From Atherinomorus stipes (taxonomy: Eukaryota > Chordata > Actinopteri > Atheriniformes > Atherinidae), in the NCBI GenBank assembly GCA_023101725.1, contig JALJCO010010139.1, positions 186,001 to 250,000 of the forward strand: a stretch of 64,000 bases of DNA, read 5' to 3'. The notes under the pieces are model-generated. The model saw nothing but the letters and a program-made list of their open reading frames with translations, made no database searches and was not told the DNA's origin. This document shows positions 1 to 12,128 of the stretch, piece by piece. A program made the position numbers and the translations under genes. Every line of letters begins with the position of its first letter. Position 1 is the first letter of the stretch.

Positions 1-1080
1 GACACAGAAAACAGGAAATAGGAGCAGTGCTGTATCTGTAGAGCAGGACTCAGCTTGTTGGAAAGAAGGTGCAGAAAGTCATACAAAGAATATGAAAGAG
101 GTTTGTTCACACTGTAGGAGCTTGCATCGGAGCGCGATAAATTACAGGTCATCAAGGTGATAAAGCACCAAGCTTGAAATGGGATTGTGCCTGTAAGGCG
201 GTGTACCAAGCAGCTCACATGTAAACTGATATATGTTAGTTCCTGAATAGTCTGGGTAAGAGAGATACGTGTAGGGCATGTCTCCCCGTGACAATGTAAA
301 TAGAAGCTATGCACTTACCCAGTGAATGCTGCTGCCTCTCCGCTGCTGAAAGGCTCCAGCAGCCACGTTCTATTTACTAAAAAGAAACACACCCACAAAG
401 TGCTGACACAAGTGGATGGTTTTGAGTGGGGTAAGCTTTCTCTTTTCACTGACAGAAGGGCCTATTTTGTTCCAGCCTGTGCCTGTTCCACTATCTGCAC
501 TCATGTAAATCTACAACCCGAGGCGTGTTGTTTGTCAGGTCATTTAGGAATTCACTTAAGGGCTTCACAGACATTCAAGAAAACTTAACAGATTTTATTC
601 AGCTGGTATGAGGATTAAGGCCATGCTTTTTAAGATTTTTCATGCAGCTTTAGGATCACAATACCTATCTTAAAGATGTAGCTGTTAAATTAAGGTGTCG
701 AGGGCAAAATGCTGTCAGAACTCTGTAATAAAACAAAGTGAAGGATTAATATAGAGCAAAAGAAACTATGACCTGGGCACCCACTTATTGTACATAAGAT
801 ACAGCAATGAAAGTTAAATGTTTTACTCTGGACTGTAGATTTCTTTCATGCGAGGGAAAGGAAAAGGAAAAGGGAAGGGAGGGGGGGTTACATTGGACGA
901 GCAGTATGGTGGAATATTGACAATTTTTTGTGGACTTTTATGGACCTTTTTGGCTGGGACCCTGGCGAACTCCATTGGGGAAACGAGAAGTCGCCCTGAA
1001 CTCCATCTGCATTTGACATATTAAAAAAGTGGTCCAGAGTCTTGCTCACCATCAGGGTAAGTGGAAAACAAAGTTAAATC
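1..1080. other. Intergenic DNA, no gene seen
   Basis: AT-rich non-coding sequence with frequent stops in all frames. The short open frames have no recognisable domain. A purine/G tract lies near 855-890. I see no splice-flanked coding segment. Confidence 0.6.
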
Positions 1081-1084
1081 ATTC

Positions 1085-1107
1085 TGAGGGTGAACTATTC
1101 CTTTAAG
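1085..1107. repeat. Terminal repeat of a TTAA-type MITE (one end only)
   Basis: The stretch reading GGGTGAACTATTCCTTTAA is the inverse of a terminus often seen at TTAA-target MITEs of fish. Only this end is recognised; the partner end was not found, so the element is truncated or diverged. Assignment to a family is from general knowledge, not a search. Confidence 0.35.
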
Positions 1108-1716
1108 ATGACGGGGAAAAAAAAATGAACTTATCACTTGAAAACAATGTCATAATCTTGAAATATAGGGGTAAATAACTTGATATCTGAAGATACTGGC
1201 ATAAAAACTCACAGGCATGGTCTCTCTTGGCTTCTGTAAGAAATCCCTCCTCCTGATTAAAACTGGTAATCACTCTCTTAGCAACAGCGTCACAAAAATC
1301 TGTAAGATCATTCTCAATTTTAAATGAATGAATGAAAATTATTTTGACTCGTAGGAGAAAAAAAAAGAAAGAAAAAATATCAAAACAGACATATTCGAAA
1401 AGGAGTGGGCAGAAGTAAAAACTTGTTAGGCCCCACCTCTTTGCCATCAGTCACTAATGTAATACTAATACTGTATTAACAGGCTTCCTTTAAATAGTTA
1501 AATGTAACTCAACCTATCACTACAAAAAACACCCATACACATATACATATATACACAACACACATATCCATACATGACTCCATGTACATAGATACATTAT
1601 ACAGAAAAATTACTCCCATACCCAACTTAATATAATGTACTGTAATCTATACCATAATTGTTTTCATATTTATAATTATTATTACCTGAACATGAATGAA
1701 ATAAAAAATGAATTAT

Positions 1717-1717
1717 T

Positions 1718-1749
<32 letters not shown>
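1717..1749. repeat. (TAA)n microsatellite
   Basis: Direct reading shows about ten consecutive TAA triplets, preceded by a short imperfect ATTATT segment. Confidence 0.9.
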
Positions 1750-1751
<2 letters not shown>

Positions 1752-3897
1752 CACTAAAAGAAAAAAACCAAGGTGCATTTAGTAACCCATTGCTTAATAT
1801 TAGATCCCTTCCACAACGCTACACAGTACCTAGTGAATACAACGTTTTTATGCAGCTTTTTAAAGTGCATTGTATTTGAACATTGCTTCATCTCTGTGCA
1901 AGTCCATTCCATAATTTTACCCCCCATACCAAAACACAAAATCCCTTCAATGTTGTTCACACCCTGTGAGTTCATTTTAATCATGACATAAACGGTGGGG
2001 GTGTTAATAGCTCTTTCACTGCATTTGACAAACATCAGTGAGGTAATGATCACCTGTTACACCCACTGTGTTTCACTGCTGATCAATACATTGATAAACT
2101 GCTGATGATAGAAAATGAGAAGTTGCCACTTTTCCAGTTGCTGTACCATCCAAACCAGTATCCAGATGCCTGCTGACAGTGGTCTCTAACCTATACACAG
2201 AAGCATGTCTTCAGCATGATGTAAAACCCTTCAGGTCACAGAGCCACCACAGATTATGATCATTCTTTCCGATCAGACCTATGATTAAAGCCTAACTGTC
2301 TTCAGAAAGCTACTCAACAGATTTTACGGTAAGTGAGTTCAGCAGGTTCAAATGAGGTTATTATGTTAAACATAGAACACAAAGGGAGGCTATTTGCAGT
2401 TAATTAAGGTGGTAATTTTCTTTGTAAGTGATCATTTATACAGCAGAATGAATGCAGACGCTCAGGTTTTTCTGCTTACTGTTACTATAGCTGTTGCCTC
2501 ATTTGTGCGCTTGCTTGACCATCCAGCTGAACAGCCTTCTCACTTTTCCCAGGAACTTATTGATTCCACATGCTCCACTTATTGGCATGCACAGATACAA
2601 TAATAAGTAAATCCATCTTCTGTCAGTCCCTGCAGAGAGAAACGCCATCCACAGGGGAAGAGGGCAACACATTCAGGCCCAATTTCCTTGTCTTTTGCTA
2701 AGGATTACCATCATATTGTACAGTCCCACCATGGCACTTGAACACATTTGGGATACTAACGGGCAGAAAGAATCCAATAATAGAATAATTTCATCCATGG
2801 TGGTTTAATTAACGGGCGCTGCTGGAGTGGAACAAAGCTAGTTGATTGGATATAAACACTCAAAACAAAAACACAAGTGTTCTTCATCGGTTAGGCACAC
2901 CTAGGCTGTTGTAAAAGAGAGATCATTATGCATTCAGGTCCCCTTAAACATACAGAAACTTCTTAGAAAAGAAGTAAAACCTAGTTATTACATAATTTTC
3001 TTTGTACCTTCATAAAAATCTTCTCCAATTCCTAAAATTCCAGGTCCTTAATAGGCCATATCCTGAGCTTATTTTCCACCAGCTTGATAGCACACACTGC
3101 CAATTTGGCCTCTTAGACTCAAGAGGTTTTGAAAGAAAGTCTCAGACATTTCAGTCTTCACTGGCTGTGACTTTTTCTCTGTTCCGCAGAAGCGTATCCC
3201 GGCATGGAGCGGTTTCATGCTGAAATAATGTGCCACGGACTGTCACCATGCCCCATGTCAGCTGTCATCTAAAGAAAGAGGAATGGCTTACACCGTTTCT
3301 TTTTAAAATTCCATCGGTCTAGGGGAGGAGGGATGTCAGTGTCACGGCCTCCCCTCATCCAGAAGCACTCTAGAGTACTTGTTCAGTCACACTTTGTCTC
3401 CACAGGAGTGGGCCTGAATGTCACAGTTGAAAGGAAGTGAGGGAATAACACATTTGTAAAGGTCACAGACTTATAATGAGAGCCATATGGCCTGTTTTCA
3501 TATCAGCATTTTAAATTGATCATTTCGAATGCACAGTCAAACAAAGATTTAATTAGTTTGAGTAGAGGTGAAATAACCAGCAGCCTTGTTTTAACTGGTG
3601 AGGAACTATACACTCACAGATTATTCTCAATGTTTGACTTGAATTTATAATTAGCTAAAGAATCAATAAATAAAATCCTCCAAATTATATCACATACAGA
3701 TGAAAATGCTTGGATCCAACTGATTTTGAAAATTATGATCACATTTCAGGATGGACTTCTATTGCTGTGCTTGTCTGTTAAGCAAGGTTTGAAGCCACAG
3801 ACATAAATTGGAAATGCCATGCATCTGCACTGATTTCCTTGTCTATTTATCTTTAAAAAAGAATTAAAACACCTCCAGATCTGTAGACTCGTTTCGA

Positions 3898-3943
3898 TCC
3901 AATTCAAATTCAAATTCAAATTCAAATTCAAATTCAATTCAAT
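3898..3943. repeat. (ATTCAA)n hexamer microsatellite
   Basis: About seven tandem copies of a six-base unit AATTCA with slight decay at both ends. It resembles the AATTCAA start of a widespread fish repeat (compare 26127), so it may be an expanded end of such a repeat. Confidence 0.85.
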
Positions 3944-4352
3944 GCAATTTTGCTTGTTCAAAAACAATCAAAACATATTTAGATTACTTTTTACTTAATT
4001 TTGTTTGTCCACTTTAAAATGATTTGTTTGATGATCCATTTAGATGTTATTTAATCTGGAAATTACACATAATTTGGGCGTATTCTTTTAAATGACAGTG
4101 GCTACTATTTAGCTCCTTGTTTGCTCTCCATGCCCTCAGCCTGCAGCAGTGAGCATAATGGTGATTTCTAGCCAGCTATTAGCAAGTCCAAGTGTGCCTT
4201 ACCTTCAGCCCGCTGATTAGAAGGGTAATTGTCGTTATCTCCCATTTGTTTCAAGTTAGCTCGGTTAGCATTTAGCCCAGAGTATGTTGACTATCAATCA
4301 TTTGCCCTTAGGCAGCGCCCATTTTTTAATTTTCCAGGATTGATGACACATG

Positions 4353-4450
4353 TAGCGCAGCAAAGATGGCAGTGATGGGAACACCCACCTGGCCTCACTT
4401 TTAGCTCTTCAGAAACCAACGGGTGACGTATAGCAGAAAGTTAGTCCTTT
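4353..4450 (-). repeat. Fragment of the MITE family also at 29.2 kb
   Basis: The segment carrying AGATGGCAGTG ... CTTTTAGCTCTTCAGAAACC ... GGGTGACGTA is the reverse complement of 29210-29300, with the same order of blocks. It is a truncated copy of the 5' promoter-like end of that element. Similarity was judged by eye. Confidence 0.6.
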
Positions 4451-4576
4451 AAAATGGTCTCTGGGTGAGAGGTGACAGTGGAGATGATGAACTCATCTTT
4501 AAAAGGAAAATCCCTCCAGCTCAACTGGATCTGGAGAATCGAGGTAAGAAGACATGACAGAAAAATAATAATAATA

Positions 4577-4796
4577 GGGTGAGTATGGGTAAAGTGGGAC
4601 AATGGGCAAACTGGGACAGTTAATCTTAATCTTTACATGTGTTTACTTCTGTTACTAAAAATCACCATTGAGCTCATCAAAGGGCAGCTTGAGATTAAAA
4701 AGGTTCTGTGTGGATGATGTGGATGTTTGCTTCATAATCAGAATTTACGTTGTGGTCACATTTTCAGAAAGTGTCCCAGTTTACCCATACTCACCC
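4577..4796. mobile_element. 220-bp MITE with near-perfect inverted ends
   Basis: The left end GGGTGAGTATGGGTAAAGTG and the right end CAGTTTACCCATACTCACCC are inverted repeats with one mismatch over 20 bp. TAATA flanks both sides (4572-4576 and 4797-4801), which may be a target duplication or include a 3-bp TWA-type target. There is no coding capacity. A GGG start and AT-rich target would suit a PIF/Harbinger-type non-autonomous element, but the superfamily is inferred only. Confidence 0.8.
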
Positions 4797-7125
4797 TAAT
4801 AGAAAAACAAAACAAAACTCAAGGGCAAAAATACCTGCTGAGAAAAGAAAAAAAGACCAAAATCAATCACACACAGTGATAATGATGTGTTGTAAAGTTA
4901 ACAGAGCATAGTAAAAAGGCTGCACTGAGAACCTGCTGTAGCATAACTAAAGGGATGTCTCCAAGTCACAGAGCCAATCCTAAATACAGGCTTTATCAAA
5001 AAGGAGAGATTCAAGCCTAATCTTAAAGGCAGAGAGGATGTCTGCTTATCAAACCCAAACAGGAAGCTGGTTCCACAGGAGAAGAGTTTGATAAAGGCTC
5101 TGTCTCACATTCTGCTTTCGAAACCGTAGGAACCACAAATAAGCCGACACTTGGTGAAACATGTGACTTCAAAAATGCTGCTGCTGCTTTATTTCACCTG
5201 CTGACAGGTGGGTCACTTCTGGAGTTTCCTGCTTTGTGTGTAATCTTTGGCATATTGGGACTTTTGGAGTCAGAAGTGACCATACATAGAGGGTAATGAA
5301 GGTTAAGTTATTCAATGAGGCTAGCGCAGGGTTCATTACCAAGGTGCATCCATAATTTATCATATCTGTTATATAAATGTTAAATGTCTAATACTTATAA
5401 ATATAAACATTTGGGATGCATAGTACACATTGCCGGGTTAGGGCTTAACATGAGTGTGAAGTTCCTTTGATTTGGAAAAAAAAAAAAAAAGAAAATGAAC
5501 ATTTTTCCTGAAAAAGGAAAGCACATTTTATGTAACTTCCTAATGAACCCATAATTGCAGCGAACTAAAAACTGAAAACTAGCTAATACACCAAAAATGT
5601 CTTGCTCACTACATAAATTACAAGAAACTGAAATTCAGTGGTGAGTTTATGTCAGATGGACCAGTAACTCTCTGATCAAAGGAATAAAATCAAGAACTCT
5701 GCGATGTTTAAGAACAAACAACTTGTAGTTATATTCCTGCATCAACCAGCCAAGTTGCAATTACAATCACTCCTTTCCCCCAGTTATGGGGGTACACACT
5801 AATCAGAAACTGGTTTTGATGTGGCCTTTAAACTTTAACAAGATGTAATTTGATCATATTAGACAAATATGTAGGAATTTGTCATGATCAGTTTATAAAA
5901 CCTTGAACAGCAGCCAAAAAAATATGTTTCTGAAGCAACACTGGCCTTAATCTGTGATCAATTTCTAATCAGATCATCCTTTCGTATAAGTTAACTTTTG
6001 TATCAAATTGAATTAAATCCCCTTGCTGTTCCACAGATATCATGTGAACAGACAACCTGAGAACATCATGCCTCCGGCAATGTATGTGGCAGATGCAGAA
6101 GCATTACGAACACACTCAGGGAGACATTTTTCTCCACTGTTTGGGGGCGAACGCTCAACGATGCAGAGAGAACACCTCCAACAAAAAAAAAAAAAGACAT
6201 GAACCCTCAACACACACACACACACACACACACTTACACTCATGCTCAGGTGGAGTGTGAAGAGGAAGAAGCATTGTGTGAACATCCGTCTGTCTCAGAG
6301 CTTCAAAGTGTGGAGTCCAATCAGTGGGACGTGAGGAGAAAGTAAACACAGTGGCTGCTGCATCATCTGGAATTATCTTCCACAACTGTCTGATGAAGGT
6401 GCACACTGATGCACACGCCAGTTGGTGTGAATTGATCTTAAACTACAGTACATCAGCAAATTATAGTGGTTTTCTTGACATCTGATGGTCAACAATGCGA
6501 GGCTACAGTAAGCTTTACATATACATTAAAGATAAAATTAGGCACTTAGGTGGATTGTATGTTCAGTTTTTATAGTGTGAACTGTTAGAGAACCTAAAAA
6601 AAATCATTGCTAAAATCTTCCTCATGCAAAATCTTTAGGCTCCAGGTTAATCAAACAGTTAGACATTTGCTGTTGTTTCAAGCTTTTGCAGCATGAATGT
6701 TAATCACTGAATGACTGACAGAATCAGCCTGCAGCTTTAGAAATATTTGAAGGTTTAAACTGTTGCTTTTGTTAGACAAACTAATTAAGTTGAAGGTTAG
6801 TGGAAGGCTTTTTCTTTAATCTGACAAGCCTTATGATGCAAATCATGCCAAATGTTCAAAAACCAACATTAACCTTGATTTAAGTCATGAAAATTGACTC
6901 AATTTGATTGTCTGTGCTGATTTCTCTTCTATACAGATTTTTGTTTCCTTTACAGTTTGAATGTGATTGGCATCATACCTCATTTCATTTCATGAAATTA
7001 TAAGACATGCAATATGTGTATGTCCTTCATACAGCTGCAGTGCAAAAAGTGTAGGCTGCATATACAGTTATCCATCCATCCATCCAGAAGCCCACAGGGC
7101 GTCTTAACTGTGGAATAGAATCTCT
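4797..7125. other. Intergenic DNA with degraded repeats and a (CA)n tract
   Basis: Around 4970-5130 lies a decayed repeat of the type that ends in text such as 'caggaagctggttccacagg', probably an old non-LTR element fragment. A (CA)n microsatellite lies at 6210-6233, and overlapping minus-strand frames with repeated Val-Cys are its translation. A short (CATC)n run lies at 7072-7084. No gene is seen. Confidence 0.5.
6210..6233. repeat. (CA)n microsatellite
   Basis: An uninterrupted CA dinucleotide run read directly from the sequence, preceded by an A-tract at 6182-6195. Confidence 0.9.
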
Positions 7126-7129
7126 CCAG

Positions 7130-7420
7130 AATGTTCAGTTTCTCCTCCTGGTCGGACACTCCAGCTCAGTTCTGGGGCAGGTCCAGAAAGTTTTTGATAG
7201 GTGCCAATGAGAGCAAGTGTGATTTTAAATTAGATTTAAAAACAGTCAGAGAGGAGGCCTGTCTGATATTCAAGCGTAACTTATTCCAAAGTCTTGGAGA
7301 TGCTAATGCAAAAGCCTGATCCCCTCTGAACTCAAGCCTCGTCTCTGGGTCAACCAAAGTCAGTTGCTTGGTAGATGCAGGGGCCATGAAAGGCCCGAAG
7401 GCTGAAGCCGGCAAAAAGGT
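7130..7420 (-). pseudogene. LINE ORF2 C-terminal fragment (non-LTR retrotransposon)
   Basis: The minus-strand open frame 7166-7414 (82 codons) contains a segment reading FALASPRLWNKLRLNIRQ followed by SLTVFKSNLKSHL. This order, 'APRLWNSLP...FK..LK.HL', is typical of the C-terminal end of ORF2 proteins of L2/CR1/Rex-type non-LTR retrotransposons in fish. The reverse transcriptase core is missing, so this is a 5'-truncated relic with no function of its own. The exact LINE clade cannot be decided from this piece. Confidence 0.65.
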
Positions 7421-7614
7421 AGGGTGGTGTAAGGCATTTATACATTTATAGGTTAGAAGGTGAATTTTGAAATAAATTCAGTATTGCACTGGAAGCTTCT
7501 GAAGGGAGGACAGAAACAGGGAAATGTGCTCATGTCTCTTTGCTCCAGTTAACAGCTGAGTGTTGATGTTGAACAACATATTGAAGTATATTATATCCTG
7601 CATTCAGCTGCTTC

Positions 7615-9013
7615 TAGTGATGTGTCATGCTAAGAAGAGCCGGCTCTGAGAGCTGATACTTCATAGTGAATCAGAAGAGCCAGCTCCAATTGAGTGAGAA
7701 CCGGCTCCCAGGTTTTTTAGGAGATTGCAGTACTTTGTTTTGTTTGGTCACTATGGAGGCCATGCGGCCAGTCACGTGAGCATACAGTATAGGTTTGTAC
7801 AAATACATGAAAACAGAAAGGACGGCTATGTTCCATTGCAAGTGATGACAAGAGTTAGTGGTGAGGAGTGTGTGTGAGTGCATTGCGTTGTCTTGAAATA
7901 TAACAATGTGACACCTAAAAGTTAAATTTTGTTGTTTTGTTATATTGTGTATTATTTCTTCACCTGCCTAGGGACTTCTGATGCAAAATATCTTGCTAAC
8001 TATGCAACATGTTCACATTTGTTGCTATATCTTCATTCATATGTACAATCCCTATCAAATAAACAAAGGCAATAAAAAGTTTGAAGACAGGATAGGGAGT
8101 TGAAGTCACGCCCCTTCCGGTGAGTCCCATGGGGCCTAAGAGACGGAAAAATATGAATGGAAGTCAATGGGGAGAAAATAATTATCTTCTGGTCCCAGTC
8201 GCTCTGTCCTGGATTCCAGATATGTTGGATATGTATTTGAATGAAAGATTTTCAATTAAAGAGAAAACGAAAGTACCACGAAGATTTTTGATTATTTCAG
8301 GGTTTACTTGAAGCCTCTGTGTGGACTACAGCTCTCATCACGCGCAACACACGTCACCAGCTGCCCAAGTACGCTACCGTTGCGATTTTACTCCGCCACG
8401 TCACCGCTTTTTCTTTAATTTTTTCAAGATCAGGAAAAAAAAACCTGAACAGTGGCGAATACCATTATAAGTCAGGAAATTTTTCCATTACGCCGATGGA
8501 ATGATGGCCGGTCTTGTTCACGCCCATTGCAGGGAGCGACGTCATCACTCTCAGTGAGAGCTGTAGTCCACAAAGCCGTGTCAAGTAAATCCTAAAATAA
8601 TAATCGAAAATTGTTGCAGTATTTGAATTTTACTTTGCACAAAAAATTTTCATTGAAATCCATAGCGAACATATCTGAAATCCAGGGCAGAGAGCAACTG
8701 GGACCATAAGATAATTATTTTCTCTCCATTGACTTCCATTCACATTTTTTCGTCTCTTAGGTCCCATGGTGCAGAAGTAGATGGGCGTGACTTCAGCTCC
8801 CTATAAATGCACAGAATTCTAAGGCTTGTCGTAAAAATACTGAATGCAAAAAAGGTTTTTAACACACAAACCATTGATTCATTGCAAAATTAAGATTAAA
8901 TATATGGCTACAAATATTTTAAATAAAGAGCTGTTTGGGAGACAAAAGAGCTGGCTCTTCTTTGGGAGCCAAATCAAAAGAGCCGACTCTCTGACAAGCA
9001 CTTCCCATCACTA
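7615..9013. mobile_element. Non-autonomous hAT element, interrupted by a second MITE
   Basis: The outer ends are inverted repeats: the left starts TAGTGATG, the right ends CATCACTA. They are flanked by an 8-bp target duplication with one mismatch (GCTGCTTC at 7607-7614; GTTGCTTC at 9014-9021), the hallmark of hAT transposition. Subterminal motifs of the type AGAGCCGGCTC recur near both ends, as hAT transposase-binding repeats often do. There is no transposase frame. Removing the nested element at 8093-8803 leaves about 690 bp. Confidence 0.75.
8093..8803. mobile_element. 711-bp palindromic (fold-back) MITE nested in a hAT element
   Basis: The ends TAGGGAGTTGAAGTCACGCCC and GGGCGTGACTTCAGCTCCCTA are inverted. 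The symmetry continues inward for about 250-300 bp per arm, past matching blocks CCTAAGAGACG, AATGGAAGTCAATGG and GTGGACTACAGCTCTCA. A TA dinucleotide lies at each edge, compatible with a TA target (Tc1/mariner-like), but this is not decisive. Open frames inside are not conserved coding. Confidence 0.8.
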
Positions 9014-9021
9014 GTTGCTTC

Positions 9022-10010
9022 AGGACATCTTATGTTCACCCATGTAAATGTCAGTTTATACTACATGTTTGTTAGAATTTGATTGTCTATTCTTGGGGTT
9101 GCACCTTGGGGCCAGTCATATTTTAGGGGACGGGATGCCCCAACAAGCCACCCCTCTGGCCCCAATCCTGGGCTCAGGCACTTTTCCTGCCATTCGAGTC
9201 ATGTTCCATGTCCCGAGAGTGATTCAGTTTGCATTGCTGGGAATCAGTCCACCCAAGTTGGGCCCCCATTGAAAGGTCAACCAATCAAAGTGAGGACTCA
9301 GGAGACCCGCATGTGAGATGCTTTCTATTGTTGCCCTTTGGTCAGCAATCATTATGATACACCAAACAAGCCAAAGCTACTTCACAAAACATTTCTGTTA
9401 TCCATTCAATCATGACATACTCTCTACTTGCTTACTCTGACATGCTTTCAACTGCTCCCTCTATCTGCTACTCACTAGGATTTACGATAACTGGTTTCTT
9501 ACTGATTTGAGTAGGTGAGTACCTGGATAATTGGGAAATTCGGAAGCTGGACGCAGCTATTGGCCGGCTGCTGCTTAAGCTGTTACAGTACTCTGAGTCA
9601 ACACTCAGACTCAAACTTTCAAACGTTTTAATCGTTTAAACGTTTAATTGCAAGCTGAATGCCCTGTAGGGCAAACTAGGGAAGATGTCTGACCGCATAA
9701 AAATGATTGACACCACCTTGGAGAAGTTGGAAACTTGGATTGGGGGGTAACTAACATGATTCGGCTGATTTGGAACCGCCATTGTGAGACCTGCTGAGGA
9801 CTTTAGGCAAACAAAGCACGCACTGCCTGAAACCAAAGCAATATCTCTTATCTCAATCTGGTTCCCTGAGAGCAGCCTTGGAGCCAGTTCTCATCAACTT
9901 TTGCCCTGAATGAAGCTGTAGATGAATGCTCTGTCCCCATTGTCCCTACACAATTCTACACCCATACAATTGCTGACTGCGCTGCTAGGTAGATGGTTTG
10001 TATTGTTTTT
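9022..10010. other. Intergenic DNA, no gene seen
   Basis: Short frames near 9048-9316 and 9636-9836 have no recognisable domains, starts or splice context. No clear terminal repeats were found. Confidence 0.5.
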
Positions 10011-10011
10011 C

Positions 10012-10160
10012 TAGCCCGGCACACCAGCCTGACTAATACGATGTATAAGATACACAACATGTGAGTCTGGAATCCTTCCATTGGGGACTGATTTCCAATG
10101 CGAGATGAGAGGCGGGACTAACATGAACAAATTGAACCGGAGAGAACCAATCAGAGAAAC
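10012..10160. repeat. Truncated copy of the 24.6-kb MITE family
   Basis: The segment beginning GGCACACCAGCCTGACTAA and running through GATTTCCAATGCGAGATGAG to CCAATCAGAGAAACATGAAAGTGA follows the left half of the element at 24611-25076 block by block, with many substitutions. The right terminus is not present, so this is a 5' fragment. Confidence 0.65.
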
Positions 10161-10950
10161 ATGAAAGTGACGCACATAGTATTACTACGTGCCGTCGCAG
10201 TGCCCTCTTGCCTGTTGCCCATTGACAAATTCCCATCAATCACTCTTAGTAAGTGTGATTGATGGGCAATAGACAAATAAAACACATGATGAGGGCAGAA
10301 ATGATTGGCAGATGTCTTTTTGTTTTTTTTTAAGTCCCACTAATTGGCAGTAAACACCAATTTTATCGAATATTGCAAAAAATTATTCAAAGAAACATCT
10401 TCAACATTTATCCTTTACCTGGATGCACAAGATGTGGTTCTTAGCAAAACTGTCTTTTTTCTCTGTAACATTTCCTCTGAATATATTTCATACCTAATTT
10501 AACTATTTTTACTTTCAGATGATGTGAAATTAAGTTCTTGTCATCCTTATTTTGTTTACCAGAAATTTCTATATGCATGTTTTTTAACAGCTAAAGAAAT
10601 TAGGAGAGCAGAGGAGTTTCTGACCCTCCATTCTGTGGGATAAAAAGCTTATGCAACATTAAAATCCACAGCCCAACACTAGAGAGCTTATAAGGCTATA
10701 AAGCACATCCAGTACAGCAGAGGTTCGAGAACTGGTTTCTCTCATCAGAAAAGATCAATCCTGTGTTCCCAAACATTGCTTTGCAACTGTAATGTAGATA
10801 GTTTACATCTCTGGAACTGAGTAAAAATATTTTAGCATTGTGCACTTTTGTTTATGAGATACAACACGATGAACAGACCATATGAAGATTAGGATTTTAA
10901 ATCTTTAGGGTAGACAAGGGATTTGGGGTAAGGGGTAGGTTAATGAAAGT
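10160..10950. other. Intergenic DNA, no gene seen
   Basis: AT-rich unique sequence. A short inverted repeat around 10215-10275 (CCATTGACAAAT / ATTGATGGGCAATAG region) is the only structure seen. Confidence 0.5.
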
Positions 10951-10956
10951 AATGGC

Positions 10957-11530
10957 GAGGGGGGGGGGGGGAAAAACGGGGGGGGTTCAGGTCGGGGGGG
11001 GGGGGTGGGGGGGGGTTGGGGGGAGTGAGAATTGAGGTGGCGGGGGGGGGGGGGAGAGGGGGGGGGAAAAATAAAATTAGGGGGGGGGGGGGGGGGGGGG
11101 AAAAAAGAGAGGGAAATAAAAAAAAAAATTTTTCGGAGGGGAAGAAAAAAAAAAAAGGAGGGGGATCTTTCTTAAGGAGGAGGAGGAGAGAAGAAAAGGG
11201 TGGGGGGGTGGGGGGGGTGGGTGGGTGCGGGGGAAGGAGGGAGGGGAGGAATGAACATGGAGGGGAGAGGGTGAGGAAGGGAGAGGGGGAGGAGAGGGGG
11301 GTGAGGGAGGGGGAAAAGGAGGTAAAGGAGGAGAAACAGAGAATAAAGAATCAGATTAGGAAAAGTGGGAGTGGGTAGGTTATTCTAAATCAGCCTTTCT
11401 CCATAGGGGAGGGAAGGGAGGGAGGGAGAGGGGAGAGGGGGGGGGGGGGGGAGGGGGGTGGCGGGGGGGGGGGGGGGGGGAGGGAATAAGGCGGAGGGTC
11501 AAGGGGAAAAGGTGAGGAGGGCGAGGGGAG
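10957..11530. repeat. G-homopolymer / purine low-complexity block
   Basis: About 570 bases almost free of C on this strand, made of repeated G runs (many of 9-20), with A-rich interruptions. The 120-residue glycine/lysine-rich frame through it is an artefact of composition. It could be a real G-rich satellite, or base-calling/assembly noise; see findings. Confidence 0.85.
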
Positions 11531-11545
11531 CGAGCGGTTACTGTG

Positions 11546-12128
11546 TGCTCAGTTCTGGTTAAAAGAGGAGGGCTATATCAATTATGTATAATTAGTGTGA
11601 AGGTGGCAAGTAACTGGGCAGTTGTGTTTTGAACAAAACTAACATAATCTTAACATATAACCTCATGATAAAGGTAATTACAACAAACCTCAAACCAAGT
11701 AAATCAAATGCACCAATGGTTTTGTACTCTTATGTACGGCTGTGTACAGTTCACTGCTAATGATAGTGCATTAGCATTATTGCTGGCAGAAAACTCAGTT
11801 GATTAAGCTTATGAAGTTTCCAGTGAGTTACCGTAACTACTATTCAGTCAGGATACTGGTTTCATCTTATCCAGGCAGAGATAGCCTTGGCTTAAGTGGT
11901 AGAACGTGTGCCCCATACACAGAAGCTTTAGGTTTTCTTTTACAGCTGACCCTTGTCAAAGTATTAATTCAGTAATTTGTGCTTTCCCTTTGGGGATTAA
12001 GAAAGTATTTTTCATTTAATGTCATTTAATTTGTATACACTCCTGGCTCTTTTCTGCCCATTTCTGCACACTTTCCAATCTTTACTTGATGATTACAGGT
12101 CACTATTTTAATAACAACTGCTCTTTTT
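11546..12128. other. Intergenic DNA, no gene seen
   Basis: Unique sequence between the G-rich block and the next transposon. A stretch near 11985-12020 (TTGGGGATTAAGAAAGTATTT) resembles the 3' end of an old LINE, too short to classify. Confidence 0.4.

Larger units (their letters stand above)
1110..4350. other. Intergenic DNA with two microsatellites
   Basis: Mostly unique AT-rich DNA. It contains a (TAA)n run at about 1717-1749 and an (ATTCAA)n hexamer array at about 3898-3943. The open frames here are shadows of random sequence, and the minus-strand asparagine/leucine repeat frame is simply the hexamer array translated. Confidence 0.6.

Noticed and set aside
3746..3967. Frame with Leu-Asn repeats
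   Set aside because: Translation of the (ATTCAA)n array.
6040..6406. Two overlapping minus-strand frames with Cys-Val repeats
   Set aside because: They read through the (CA)n microsatellite.
11016..11378. 120-residue Gly/Lys/Arg-rich frame
   Set aside because: Low-complexity purine tract; no start context or domain.
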